DNA of 64,000 nt from Amaurobius ferox (taxonomy: Eukaryota > Arthropoda > Arachnida > Araneae > Amaurobiidae), in assembly GCA_951213105.1 (NCBI GenBank), contig OX578133.1:137931203-137995202 (forward strand). Direction: 5' to 3'. Shown piece after piece: positions 21,505 through 33,331 of the stretch (positions are counted from its first letter, which is position 1; the number at the start of each line of letters is the position of its first letter). A program made the position numbers and the translations under genes. The notes beneath the pieces are model-generated. The model had not been told where the DNA came from. It searched no databases and saw nothing but the letters and a program-made list of their open reading frames with translations.

Positions 21505-24465
21505 TGAATTTTTATCAGAAATAAAAGTTTGCAATTAAAATAATGGCTTCGTATATTTTATCCAATTAATTCACAATTCATAGAAAGTTACAGTTTCCCC
21601 TACTTTGCCTTCTCTATAATTATAAACAAACTGGATTCTGCAGACTGGAGTCATATGCATTACACGCTTTTAATAGTTTCTGGATTATAAAACGGAATTT
21701 TTATCAGAAATAAAAGTTTGCAATTAAATTAATGGCTTCGTATATTTTATCCAATCAATTCACAATTCATAGAAAGTTACAGTTTCCCCTACTTTGCCTT
21801 CTCTATAATTATAAACAAACTGGATTCTGCAGACTGGAGCCATATGCATTACACGCTTTTAATAGTTTCTGGATTATAAAACGGAATTTTTATCAGAAAT
21901 AAAAGTTTGCAATTAAATTAATGGCTTCGTATATTTTATCCAATCAATTCACAATTCATAGAAAGTTACAGTTTCCCCTACTTTGCCTTCTCTATAATTA
22001 TAAACAAACTGGATTCTGCAGACTGGAGTCATATGCATTACACGCTTTTAATAGTTTCTGGATTATAAAACGGAATTTTTATCAGAAATAAAAGTTTGCA
22101 ATTAAATTAATGGCTTCGTATATTTTATCCAATCAATTCACAATTCATAGAAAGTTACAGTTTCCCCTACTTTGCCTTCTCTATAATTATAAACAAACTG
22201 GATTCTGCAGACTGGAGTCATATGCATTACACGCTTTTAATAGTTTCTGGATTATAAAACGGAATTTTTATCAGAAATAAAAGTTTGCAATTAAATTAAT
22301 GGCTTCGTATATTTTATCCAATCAATTCACAATTCATAGAAAGTTACAGTTTCCCCTACTTTGCCTTCTCTATAATTATAAACAAACTGGATTCTGCAGA
22401 CTGGAGTCATATGCATTACACGCTTTTAATAGTTTCTGGATTATAAAACGGAATTTTTATCAGAAATAAAAGTTTGCAATTAAATTAATGGCTTCGTAAA
22501 TTTTATCCAATCAATTCACAATTCATAGAAAGTTACAGTTTCCCCTACTTTGCCTTCTCTATAATTATAAACAAACTGGATTCTGCAGACTGGAGTCATA
22601 TGCATTACACGCTTTTAATAGTTTCTGGATTATAAAACGGAATTTTTATCAGAAATAAAAGTTTGCAATTAAATTAATGGCTTCGTATATTTTATCCAAT
22701 CAATTCACAATTCATAGAAAGTTACAGTTTCCCCTACTTTGCCTTCTCTATAATTATAAACAAACTGGATTCTGCAGACTGGAGCCATATGCATTACACG
22801 CTTTTAATAGTTTCTGGATTATAAAACGGAATTTTTTTAAGAAATAAAAGTTTGCAATTAAATTAATGGCTTTGTATATTTTATCCAATCAATGCGCAAT
22901 TCATAAAAAGGCACGGTGTCTCCTATTTTACATTCTTTGCAATTAATATAAACAGACTGGATTATGCAGACTAGAGCCATATGCATTACACGCTTTTTAT
23001 AGTTTCTGGATTATAAAACGGAATTTTTATCAGAAATAAAAGCTTGCAATTAAATTAATGGCTTCGTATATTTTATCCAATCAATACGCAATTCATAAAA
23101 AGGCACGGTGTCTCCTATTTTACATTCTTTGCAATTAATATAAACAGACTGGATTATGCAGACTAGAGCCATATGCATTACACGCTTTTTATAGTTTCTG
23201 GATTATAAAACGGAATTTTTATCAGAAATAAAAGTTTGCAATTAAATTAATGGCTTCGTATATTTTATCCAATCAATACGCAATTCATAAAAAGGCACGG
23301 TGTCTCCTATTTTACATTCTTTGCAATTAATATAAACAGACTGGATTATGCAGACTAGAGCCATATGCATTACACGCTTTTTATAGTTTCTGGATTATAA
23401 AACGGAATTTTTATCAGAAATAAAAGTTTGCAATTAAATTAATTAATGGCTTCGTATATTTTATCCAATCAATACGCAATTCATAAAAAGGCACGGTGTC
23501 TCCTATTTTACATTCTTTGCAATTAATATAAACAGACTGGATTATGCAGACTAGAGCCATATGCATTACACGCTTTTTATAGTTTCTGGATTATAAAACG
23601 GAATTTTTTTAAGAAATAAAAGTTTGCAATTAAATTAATGGCTTCGTATATTTTATCCAATCAATGCGCAATTCATAAAAAGGCACGGTGTCTCCTATTT
23701 TACATTCTTTGTAATTAATATAAATAGACTGGATTATGCAGACTAGAGCCATATGCTTTACACGCTTTTAATAGTTTCTGGATTATAAAACGGAATTTTT
23801 ATCAGAAATAAAAGTTTGCAATTAAATTAATGGCTTCGTATAATTTATCCAATCAATACGCAATTCATAAAAAGGCACGGTGTCTCCTATTTTACATTCT
23901 TTGTAATTAATATAAACAGACTGGATTATTCAGACTAGAGCCATATGCATTACACGCTTTTAATAGTTTCTGGATTATAGAACGGAATTTTTATCAGAAA
24001 TAAAAGTTTGCAATTAAATTAATGGCTTCGTATATTTTATCCAATCAATACGCAATTCATAAAAAGGCACGGTGTCTCCTATTTTACATTCTTTGCAATT
24101 AATATAAACAGACTGGATTATGCAGACTAGAGCCATATGCATTACACGCTTTTAATAGTTTCTGGATTATAGAACGGAATTTTTATCAGAAATAAAAGTT
24201 TGCAATTAAATTAATGGCTTCGTATATTTTATCCAATCAATACGCAATTCATAAAAAGGCACGGTGTCTCCTATTTTACATTCTTTGCAATTAATATAAA
24301 CAGACTGGATTATGCAGACTAGAGCCATATGCATTACACGCTTTTTATAGTTTCTGGATTATAAAACGGAATTTTTATCAGAAATAAAAGTTTGCAATTA
24401 AATTAATGGCTTCGTATATTTTATCCAATCAATACGCAATTCATAAAAAGGCACGGTGTCTCCTA
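21505..24465. repeat. Sat2 satellite array, 189/192-bp units
   Basis: About 16 head-to-tail units. Each has GAAATAAAAGTTTGCAATTA, AATGGCTTCGTATATTTTAT, CATTACACGCTTTTAATAGT and TTTCTGGATTATAAAACGGA. In the first block (to about 22850) the landmark TACACGC recurs at 21661, 21850, 22039 and 22228, giving 189 bp, with near identity. From about 22870 a second unit type of 192 bp carries AAAGGCACGGTGTCTCCTAT and GCAATTAATATAAACAGACT instead. One unit has an extra AATT. The array stops abruptly at CTCCTAC. It shows no similarity to Sat1. Confidence 0.95.
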
Positions 24466-25450
24466 CTCGTATTTTGTCACTTTCCTCTCCTATGTTGAGT
24501 AAAATGGCCATTTGATACACCTGTATTCATTCACTTCTCATAAGACATATAATCAAGAAAGAACTAAATTCATAAAAAAACACAAGTCTACATGAATCAT
24601 AATGTTTGTTAAGGATATTATTTTATTTTAAACTAATTACAATTTTAAAAATTAATATTTTTCTTAGAGTGGCAACTTTAACCATTCTTAACCTAGCTAA
24701 ATTTTGATCGAGTTTTACTTTCGAAAAGTATTTTTCTCATATTAATACGGCACAGTCAACGCGTATTAAATTCTGAATACCATTGATTAAAAAAGTAGGT
24801 ATAGTGATATATTACTCTAAATATTCAATTTTTAAATTTAAATAAAACATATATCTATATCAATTCTAGAGGTCTCAGTTAAGTCACCCCTTTGTGAAAC
24901 TAAATGCTGAAAAACTGTAGATATAAAACTGCGGTGCTGATGGCTTTAACTTACCTTCAAATATACTCCCAGCTATTGCACACAAATGTTTCCATGCCTG
25001 CTACGACGATAATAAATCTCAAAATAAAAAAACAAACAAATGCTTGAGATACCTGGCCAATATTTCACTCCCGCCGCATTTCTGACTTTTGGGCAGCTTG
25101 AGATAAATGGCGACATTTAAGTGACATATATATCGCTGTCCTTTCATGACAATATTTTTACGATTAAAAATATATGATGCCCTCCTTTCAGATACGCTAA
25201 ATTTCTTATGTGGTGCCATAAACTGTGTCAAAGGATTGCTCCACCTACGATGTGGGATGTTTCTGAGATTGTTTGAATACAGTGGATGTTAAACTTGGGT
25301 GCAGGTGCGCGAACAGGGTGTGAGGCATAGTGCTTACACCTACAATGTTTTACTTTGAACGTTCTCGTTTATTTAAATGGAATAATAAAAAAAGGGATTG
25401 CGGCTATTTACTTTTTTCATTTCCACTAAGGAAATAGAAGTAATTACTAT
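24466..25450. other. AT-rich DNA, no supported gene
   Basis: A minus frame at 25019-25231 (70 codons) has an unremarkable composition and no recognisable motif. No repeats are seen. Confidence 0.45.
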
Positions 25451-26150
25451 TACTTTCCCTGCATACATAGTATAATGTATAGGGAAAGTACTGCGATGGG
25501 GGTTGGAAATTCGAATTCGATTTTTTGACGGAAGAGTACGTTATAAGCATCCCAAACTCGAATCGAACATTTAGTGATGTGCGTATACATGTTAGTTTGT
25601 ATGTATGTTACTGTAAATATATGTATATTAGTGGGTGTATGTACGCTAATGTATGTTACTGTAAGTGTATGTATATCAGTGGGTTTATGTACTTTAGTGG
25701 GTGTTGTACGTTAATGTGTGTTACTGTAAGTGTATGTATATTAGTGTGCGTGCGTGCATTAGTGTGTGTATGTTTATTAATGCGTGTTACTGTACGTGCA
25801 CGTATATTAGTGGGTGTATGTACATTAGTGGGTGCATGTACGTTAATGTGTGTTGCTGTACGTGTATGTATATTAATGGGTGTGTATACATTAGTGTATG
25901 CACGTACGTTAATCTGTGTTACTGTAAGTGTATGTATATTAGTGTGTGTATGTACGTTAATGTGTTACTGTAAGTGTATATATATTAGTGGGTGGGTGTC
26001 CATTAATGGGTGTATTACGTTAATGTGTGTTACTGTAAGTATATGTATATCAGTGGATGTGTGTGCATTAATGGGTATATGTACTTTAATGTGTATTATT
26101 ATAATTGTATGTTTAAAAAGTGTATAAAATAAGTGTATGTTTTTGTAAAA
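25451..26150 (-). mobile_element. R2-type 3' end with expanded minisatellite
   Basis: At 25451-25490 the hairpin TACTTTCCC-TGCATACAT...ATGTATAG-GGAAAGTA is the R2 3' terminus in reverse orientation. It is followed by ATTCGAATTCGATTTTTTGA, matching the AATTCGAATTTTCGA before the hairpin at 39250. Where R2 carries a microsatellite there is instead about 550 bp of GT-rich tandem repeat. The expected 5' tip is absent, so the element is truncated or rearranged. Confidence 0.65.
25580..26140. repeat. GT-rich minisatellite, irregular 47-65-bp units
   Basis: GTTACTGTAAGTGTATGTAT recurs with GGTGTATGTACGTTAATGTG between copies, spacing 47-65 bp. Two overlapping frames stay open through it (25525-26127, 200 codons, and 25701-25973, 90 codons), repeating CYCKCMYISGCMY. 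The repeat lacks stops in these frames by composition, so I do not call a gene. Confidence 0.9.
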
Positions 26151-26525
26151 ATTTTGAGGAAATGTTAGCTTTGCGTAAGCATATTCTTCCGTTTCTAACC
26201 AGTTTCCTAAACTGAAAATCTCACTACACTTCTAGAAGTCAAATTTGTGATACTGAGTAACAATGATTTATTTACAAGAATAACTATAATGATTTAATAT
26301 AGGTCAAAATTTGTAAGAATTATTCACTGTGGAAATGAAACACATATTAATATGCTTATTTTAGTCATATTTTCTCTTTCCTTGCCCTCTCTTTAAAGAA
26401 ATTTATCGCTTACACCAGTAACTCCGTACTGGTGTGAACGGTTACCTCTTTCTACACACCATCATACATCCAAGAAAATAAGTATCTTTTACATTCCCTT
26501 AAAAGATAATTGAATTTCTAAGGCT
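26151..26525. other. AT-rich DNA, nothing recognised
   Basis: No supported feature. Confidence 0.5.
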
Positions 26526-26529
26526 AGTT

Positions 26530-26970
26530 TGTAGCTCTCCTCTTGCTATGTGATACGTTTCAAACCTGTAAAATAAAATTGATTCCCATCCATTATACAA
26601 GAACAATTCAGACAGCAAAACTTAAAACTCATCTCTTGAAATGTATGAATGAAATAATTCGACTAGTATATAGTTCACACAGTGGCTTGTAACGCGAGTA
26701 TGCAATTACTACAGGAAGGTTTACTACAGTTAAAGTTAGATTGTCGCTCTCCACCTACTAGTGATATGTTTGTAACCTGAATTATTAATTGTTCCATACA
26801 CATCACTTAACGGAGAGCGCTTGTAAATTGTTTCCAAGCTATTATGTAGAAACAATTCAAATAGCAGAACTTGAAACTCACATTTTAGAATGGACAGATG
26901 GGCAAATCCACAACAATTCGGTTAGTAGTTCTCACAGTGGCTTGTAGCACAAGATTGCGATTACTGTATT
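26530..26970. repeat. Tandem duplication, two diverged copies of ~200 bp
   Basis: Copy one (26530-26715) and copy two (26747-26966) share, in order, CTCTCC, GTGATA(C/T)GTTT, AACCTG, AGAACAATTCA(G/A)A(C/T)AGC, AACTCA and TTCACACAGTGGCTTGTA or a close variant. No open frame is conserved between them. Confidence 0.65.
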
Positions 26971-27433
26971 CTGTTACAAAATATAGCAATTTTATAATAA
27001 TTTTCACTTTTTCATATTTACGAGATCTTAATCTTGTATTATGCAAAATATCCTTTTATATTATTATGTAATTGTAAAAGCTATTTTGAAAATTGTCTGA
27101 ATAACATGGACAATTAAAGAAGTGCGCAAGTTAAAAAGCTCTCTTGAAAACTGAAAATTATAGAAGATCAAATACAGTTTGAACATGCAAAAGGTGCTTA
27201 AAAGCAATAAATTGGACATTAAAAATGTAACAGTGATTGGCAAATCCTCCTCATGATGCTTTTTAAATTGTAGATAAAATACATCAAATTCTTTGCATTC
27301 TTTTCAACTCTGAAGTTATGAAACATAAAATAATGTTTCAAAAAGTATTTTAGATCCGTAAATAATATTTTTAAAACAATTTTGCAGCCACGTGTCAAAA
27401 ACAAAGCAATACAATCTTCACTATTTTCTAAAA
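26971..27433. other. AT-rich DNA, nothing recognised
   Basis: No supported feature. Confidence 0.5.
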
Positions 27434-27700
27434 CACTGCAGACTAGTTAGTGTCTACACTACATGAACAGCACTGCACATTAGTTAGTATCTACACTGCA
27501 TGAACAGCACTGCAGATTAATTAGTATCTACACTACATGAACAGCACTGCAGACTAGTTAGTATCTGCATTGCATGAACAGCACTGCAGACTAGTTAGTA
27601 TCTACATTGCACGAACAGCACTGCAGACTAATCAGTATCTACACTGCATAAACAACACTGCAGACTAGATACTATCTACACTGCATGAACAGCACTGCAT
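27434..27700. repeat. 37-bp tandem repeat, about seven copies
   Basis: CACTGCA begins units at 27434, 27471 and 27508, then onwards every 37 bp to 27693. The unit reads CACTGCAGACTAGTTAGTAT then CTACACTGCATGAACAG. The units have no separate spacers, and the copies differ at several positions. Confidence 0.95.
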
Positions 27701-28000
27701 AAAAGTTGAGACAAAAAGTAACTCAACTATTTATTCAGACAACTTCAATAAATAAGGCTCCAGTTTTATTTCTTATCTTAATGGGAATGATTTTGTGAAT
27801 GAAACTTCAGGCTCTATATCAAGAACGATAAAACAATTTTGAGTTGTAGTATCTTGTGAAATAAATGTATCGGAAACACACCTACATACATATCTTAAGA
27901 AACGTATGATTATTTGTGTTCTGTCGACATTTTTATCGAGCTGCGTCAGGGGTAAACAAGTTTCGTGTAACGATATATTGGATTACAAATTATACAAATC
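27701..28000. other. AT-rich DNA, nothing recognised
   Basis: No supported feature. Confidence 0.5.
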
Positions 28001-28210
28001 GTGCTTGCTCTAAATCAGACTGGGTTAAGATTTAGATTCTTATGGAAAGATTTACAACAGCGTTATGTCAATAAGGTTGGATCTTTGCCACAAACGGCAC
28101 TTGAATCGTTGCCAGCTATAGGAACTTTTTGTTTCCAGCATGTTTCTCGTTACTCAGATTTACAATATAAATATGCAGCTTATGGGGAGAAAAACTTTAT
28201 CAGTAAATAA
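28001..28210 (+). other. Open frame with exon-like borders, uncertain
   Basis: A 69-codon frame reads RFLWKDLQQRYVNKVGSLPQTALESLPAIGTFCFQHVSRYSDLQYKYAAYG in part (split here as RFLWKDLQQRYVNKV, then SLPQTALESLPAIG). Its composition is less AT-rich than its surroundings. A possible acceptor (AAGATTTAG at 28025-28033) and donor (TCA/GTAAAT at about 28201) would bound an exon of about 167 bp. I recognise no domain. It may be chance or an isolated fossil exon. Confidence 0.2.
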
Positions 28211-28695
28211 ATTCAAAAAATTTCTCCGCGATGTATAGTAATAAAGAAAATTTGCAGCCATATATCGCATAAGATATTTTTGTTGCATATAAGTATTTAT
28301 GTATTAACTTCTAGTAAATTAATAATCCACTGTCACTTTTTATTCCACTTTTCAACCCTTCGCGATCCTATGTCGAGAGAGCATCCTTATATTGAAAATT
28401 ATTAGTTCCAGTCCGATGTCGGGTGAGCCTTGACTTCACCTTTCCCTGCTAATTGCTTTATTATTGTACTAAAAACACAATCTATGGACTGAGTATTGTA
28501 CTCACGAATCTTTGTCTTTCAAAATGGTGTACAACGAGAAAAAGGTTGCGACTAAACAAAATTAGCGATGTTTCAGCTGGTTCTTAAAGTGATATCTGGA
28601 TAAGTGATATAAAATTTAATGATTTGGAACATGATAAAACGTTCAAAATTCATAAAAAATGTAATCCTAATATTTTATTGATATGTGTTTCTACT
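28211..28695. other. AT-rich DNA, nothing recognised
   Basis: No supported feature. Confidence 0.5.
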
Positions 28696-28699
28696 TCTT

Positions 28700-28977
28700 C
28701 TTCGACATACGAGGTATTTGAGATATTCTGTAAGGTATCTGTTTAGACGGCCGGAAAGTGCCGCCAAATTTAGACCGTAACCCAGTAGGGGAGGCATCCA
28801 CCGGGACAGTACCCTTCTTCCCCTACCACCAACCTCTCGGAAGGAATTACGTACCCACATATTTAGCGTGCGCGTACTCCGCATGAACAAGGGGACAGTT
28901 TTGGGCAAAGCCAGGACTCGAACTCGGGTCATCCGAGTGCAATACCCGCATGCTAGCCAGTAGGCTGCCCCACCCCC
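28700..28977 (-). mobile_element. tRNA-derived SINE
   Basis: On the minus strand the head reads GGGGCAGCCTACTGGCTAGC, with a decayed A box, then GCACTCGGATGACC and a B box AGTTCGAGTCC. The SINE body follows: CGCATGAACAAG region in antisense, TCCTTCCGAGAGGTTGGTGG and the GGGTTACGGTCTAAATTTGG block. It lacks the GACGGTCTGGGTCT end and carries GAAGAAGAAG instead of the CAA tail, which suggests a different subfamily or a decayed tail. Confidence 0.85.
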
Positions 28978-28989
28978 TGTATTTCTGCT

Positions 28990-29243
28990 TCTTCTTCTTC
29001 AATCCAGACATTTCCGACCTACCCGAAGGTGTAAGGTATTTGTTTGGACGGCCGGGAAGTGCCACCTAATTTAGACCGGAACTCAGTGGGGTTGACTCTA
29101 CAAGGACCGTACCATTCTTCCCTACCACCAACCTCTCAGAAGGACTTACGAACACACATATTTAACGTGTCCGTACTCCGCATGAAAACGGAGACAGTTT
29201 GGGCAGGCTGGGAATCGGCCTCGGGTCGTCTGGGTGCACTCAC
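28990..29243 (-). mobile_element. tRNA-derived SINE, 5'-truncated
   Basis: Same family and orientation as the copy just to its left, in head-to-tail order. It begins within the tRNA-like head (GTGCACCCAGACGACCCGAG) with no A box. It continues through the GCGGAGTACGGACACG region and the TGAGTTCCGGTCTAAATTAG block. The tail is GAAGAAGAAGAAGC. Imperfect duplication of CTGTATTTCTGCTT / ATGTATTTCCGCTT at 28978 and 29245 may be its target site. Confidence 0.85.
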
Positions 29244-29986
29244 CCCATGTATTTCCGCTTATTTTTCCTCAAAATAAAATCTGGGTAGGCAGCTTGGGGG
29301 AAATACATTTGACCTGAAAGGGTAATACTCATAGTCACAGAACCAGCCCTTCTCAAAACTCGAAATTGCTCGTCCAGTGCAGCGACCAGTATCCGTGTAC
29401 CGGTTTCGCACGTTTTGGCATTCTTCAGCACGTGATAACCCATTACTGCACTTTCAGCAATAAAATTTGTTATGTTACGCACTTTTACAAACCTCTGTGA
29501 AAACCAGCAAAACGCTGAAAAGCCCGAAGGTAGTTCCTAAGTATCCGTCACTGCTATAAATGCGCGATTTCCAGCTTTGAGTACTCCCCTTATTGGCGGG
29601 TTCTCTGAAATTGTCCATTTGCGTCTCATGCAGTCTGATATCAATATTCTTGATATTAGAAGGCGGCTGTGTGGGCTTCGTCAGTCACCATATCTGGACT
29701 TCGTCAGTCACCATAATGGTTTGCTAAATTCATTTTATTACCCAGGCCGTCCAGCTCACCCAGCAGTTATAAAGGATGGAACGATTCGAACATGCAGTCA
29801 TCGGCTATTCCGTGCTAAAAAGCGGTTACGAACGCAAACCAGTTACATCACTGCTACTCTCTATACCGGCAGTGCGATACTCATCAAAATATTTTCCCTT
29901 TACATATACTATGTATTGCATGAAAAGTGATGAACAACATATATAGGAGTTTTGTCACTCAAACATAATCAAACAAATGTATTAAT
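29244..29986. other. GC-richer unclassified segment with overlapping frames
   Basis: Frames exist on both strands (29240-29482 minus, 80 codons; 29577-29930 plus, 117 codons) with no motif I recognise. The phrase CTTCGTCAGTCACCATA occurs twice at about 29668 and 29698, so a small duplication is present. The base composition differs from neighbours, which could mean a decayed transposon or coding relic, but neither can be shown. Confidence 0.35.
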
Positions 29987-31288
29987 AACAAGAAAGATCA
30001 ATCATGCTTAAAGCATTGATTATGAAACACTTTCCAACTTCAATGCAATTTTATTTATAAAAGTTGAAAATGCAATACATTCCTCGGTAATATTTTAAAA
30101 CTTATCACGATACTACATTGATTTATTATATTTGAAAACTTAAACCTTCATTGAAAAAAATGAACTTCATTCAAAAGACGGCATTGAAATATAAATTGCG
30201 TGGTTTAAATATCTCTAAAATGCAATACATTCCACGGTAATATTTTTAAATCTATCATAATACTACGATAATTTATTATATTTGAAAACTTCATCGAAAA
30301 CAACTGAAATTAATTCAAATGACGTCATAGAAAAAATAACACGCCTGGATCTCTCTATAAAAGCAGGATTTCATTCATAACTTTCTCCATTTCATTCATC
30401 ACAATACTATAATAATTTATTTTATTTAAAAATTAAGACCATGGAGCTACAATTCATAAACTTTATGCTTAAAACTTCATCGAAAAATATCGTCCTTCTG
30501 TTTATAAAATCAATTAATATTTCATTCATATCAGCCATGCAGACTCCATGGACTGAATTATTTTGTGTTAAAGAAATACAGTAATTCTAATACAACTCAT
30601 TCTACATATTTTGCTGTTTACATTTTACATAGGTGAAAAATAGGCTTAATTGTAGAAATAATCAAATTTGAATGAGAATTTAAACTCAAATATATTGTCA
30701 TTGTGTTGTTTTAGTATGTAGATGCACAGAATTTAAGCAGAAATAAAGTAGTTTTAGGATGGATACAACACTCAATAAGAATTAAAAAGAACTTTAAAAA
30801 ATCACGAATTTGAAACAAGATGGATGCCATATCTCATTTTGAAGTGGGTCATGTGATCGTTTCATATCATGGTCACGTGATCATTTCATATAAGATGTGT
30901 AATTAATATTTTAATTTTTATTTAAAAAACTACTTAATATATTTAGCTGAATTTTTTTTTATATATTTTATGGAACAATTTGACTATTATCTGAAATTTT
31001 CGAAGCAATTTGTGAATTTTAAATCCGCTTAAAAAATGTTAGAAAAATTAGGTCCCATAGGGCTCAATGTATTTCATTTTTTCAACCCGGGTTCAATCCA
31101 AAACTAATTGTGTGATATTATTCATTTATATTCCCATAGGTCCTACAGACCGTCTGAACAACATACTAAAATTTCATTTTGATTAAGTCATTTTTACGGC
31201 AGTTATCGTGCTAACGGACAGACAGACAGACAGACAGACAGAATGAACAAAGTCATAAACACTTTTCAACTTTGTTGTAAAGTGTTAA
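29987..31288 (+). mobile_element. R1 element, near full length
   Basis: About 1.3 kb. The 5' end is AACAAGAAAGATCAATCATG with the hairpin AATCATGCTT/AAGCATTGATT. About 20 bp further in is AACACTTTCCAAC, the inverted complement (one mismatch) of the last 13 bp of the element. The interior has two internally similar segments around TCGGTAATATTTTAAAACTT and CGGTAATATTTTTAAATCTA, then TCACGTGATC motifs. The 3' part carries the GACA microsatellite (31217-31241) and the terminal hairpin. It is non-coding. The plan resembles non-autonomous Helentrons (HINE/DINE-1-like), by inference. Confidence 0.88.
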
Positions 31289-33331
31289 AAATGATGCATA
31301 CGATTAATCGCTTTAACAGAAATCTTAAGCTTTTAAGCATTTTAAGTAAGCGTTCTTTGATGTATATTTTGTACATGTTGCTAATTTCCATTTCGCCCTT
31401 TGCGGCAATTTAAGCATTTTAAAGCTATTAGGGATTTTCGAAATGCTTCAAGACAAATCAATATCTACTTGAGCAGCTTTCGGGAAACATTAACCGCTAA
31501 CTTAGGTTTATTTTCCCCCATTTTAGGGAATTTAACCTTGTTAACAATTAAGCTTGTTAGAAAAAAATACATCTCCGTTAAAAGACAATGTAAATTTTCT
31601 TTAAATTACGTTGCGGTTGAATACTTTATGGAATACATTTAGAGTGAGAAGCATTCTTGCTTTTCTGTGTAGGAATATTTCTACTCTACACTCTATAAAT
31701 ATGGTGTAGCCCGCATATAGCGAAGTCGCAAGTGACAGGAAAAATAGGAATAATACCCGATTTCGGAAGAACCAATATTAAGTTTAGATATAAGATAAAC
31801 AATGAAAATTACTTATCTGACTGCATATTGTAAAACAAAACATTATTATAGTGAGGTTGAAATGTATTACTAATTTATTTACGTTGAAAAACATATTTTT
31901 TCTTTTTGGCATTTGATATTACAACACATTTGCACAGCACTTTTCCTGTTGCATCTAAATTATCACTGCGCAGTTAGCATTGTGGGCTTCGAAACAGTCA
32001 CACAAATTTAAAGTCTTTTCACGGCAATTTTGCATGTTATTCTCCTTCTTTTCATATCAAGTTTGGTTTCATCGGATTCATCAGGCGCATTCATCAGGCG
32101 CATTATCAGCAACTAAGCAAGAACATATATTATCGCTCTCTTGTGCTTCTGTTTCAACCCAATCATCACTTACAGCTTAATCATCAGACGTAATTGCCTG
32201 GAAAAACTCATTTTTCTCGAAACCTATTCGAGCAATAAATGTGGCTACGATACGTAATAGCCACATAGAACTATCTATAACTATCATAGACCGCTATCTT
32301 CATAGGATCAGAAGCGAAAAATTGTTGGATTTCTCCTAAAATCCCGGGTATGTTTCCAACAGCTCTTCTATGCTTATAGGTGAGCATCACGCCAAGCATC
32401 ATCTAAAATTCGCAGACAATCTCACCGTATCTGGAGATGTGTTTAGAATCAATGTATCTGAGGATCAATTGCGACTACTATGTCTGTATGTGTGTTCCAG
32501 TGTATATCTGTCTGCATCTATATCTGTTAAAAATTAGGACTTGCAATAATGACAAATAAATAATCCTTTTCAACATAATTTTTATTACAAAGCAAATGAC
32601 AGTTAGCATAAACCGTTTAGATTAATTAGGTAATTTCAGGTTAATTTTAGAACGCTGGCATAAACCGTTTCTAAAATACTGCAAGCTTGTCAAATAAATT
32701 TATCAAAAAAATTATATGAACTTGAAAAATAGCAAGTATCATCAAATGTTTTCATTTTTCCCATGTAATATTATGCAAGATACCTATTAACATCATTCTC
32801 GTGTATCTAGTTCCTTGCATTCACGAGAGAAGATGCATTATTTACTCGTTTTATATTTTGACGCCCAAGAATTAGCTAATAGTCCTTTAGTATTTCACAG
32901 GATAACATTAACAGTTAATTGCAGTTTAATGAGGACATTGCACGTGATTGTGACTAAGTCACTCTATTTGGACTTATAAGTTGCTCAATTTTAATTTACG
33001 TGGTGTTAATTCAAAGCCAAAATATTTGTGCTCTGGACCTTGCACACCATTGTTTCGCTGTTAAAGAAATAATATCATTGAATAAAGTAGGCAAAGCCAT
33101 GTGTTTCCTACATCAGATTTTTTTATATTATGATTGCTTTACTGTTGCTATTTAATCATTTTCTCAATTTAAATTGTTTCGTATTAACAGTGGTCAGCAG
33201 GTAAGATTATCTGGCTCAATTTTTGATATTAAAAACATGCAGTTTTACATTTGCTGAATACATGTTCAGTGGTTCAAACTTACAAAATAAATTTCTAATC
33301 TCATTTTATAAATTCATTCAATTACCAATTT
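31289..33331. other. Spacer between inverted R1 copies, no gene
   Basis: The frames at 31400-31642 and 31980-32180 are AT-biased and featureless. At about 33088-33115 the minus strand has TCTGATGTAGGAAACACATG and GGCTTTGCC, a degraded R2 5' tip. A near-repeat CATAAACCGTTT occurs at about 32609 and 32656. Confidence 0.5.

Noticed and set aside
25525..26127. 200-codon open frame with repeated CYCKCMYISGCMY motifs
   Set aside because: It is a GT-rich minisatellite without stops in two overlapping frames. Composition explains the openness, and unit lengths are not all multiples of three.
27434..27700. CRISPR-like array of 37-bp repeats
   Set aside because: Units are directly adjacent with no unique spacers, and the context is eukaryotic.
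29577..29930. 117-codon frame as a gene
   Set aside because: It has no recognisable domain, overlaps a repeated phrase and ends in AT-rich sequence. It is kept only as an unclassified segment.
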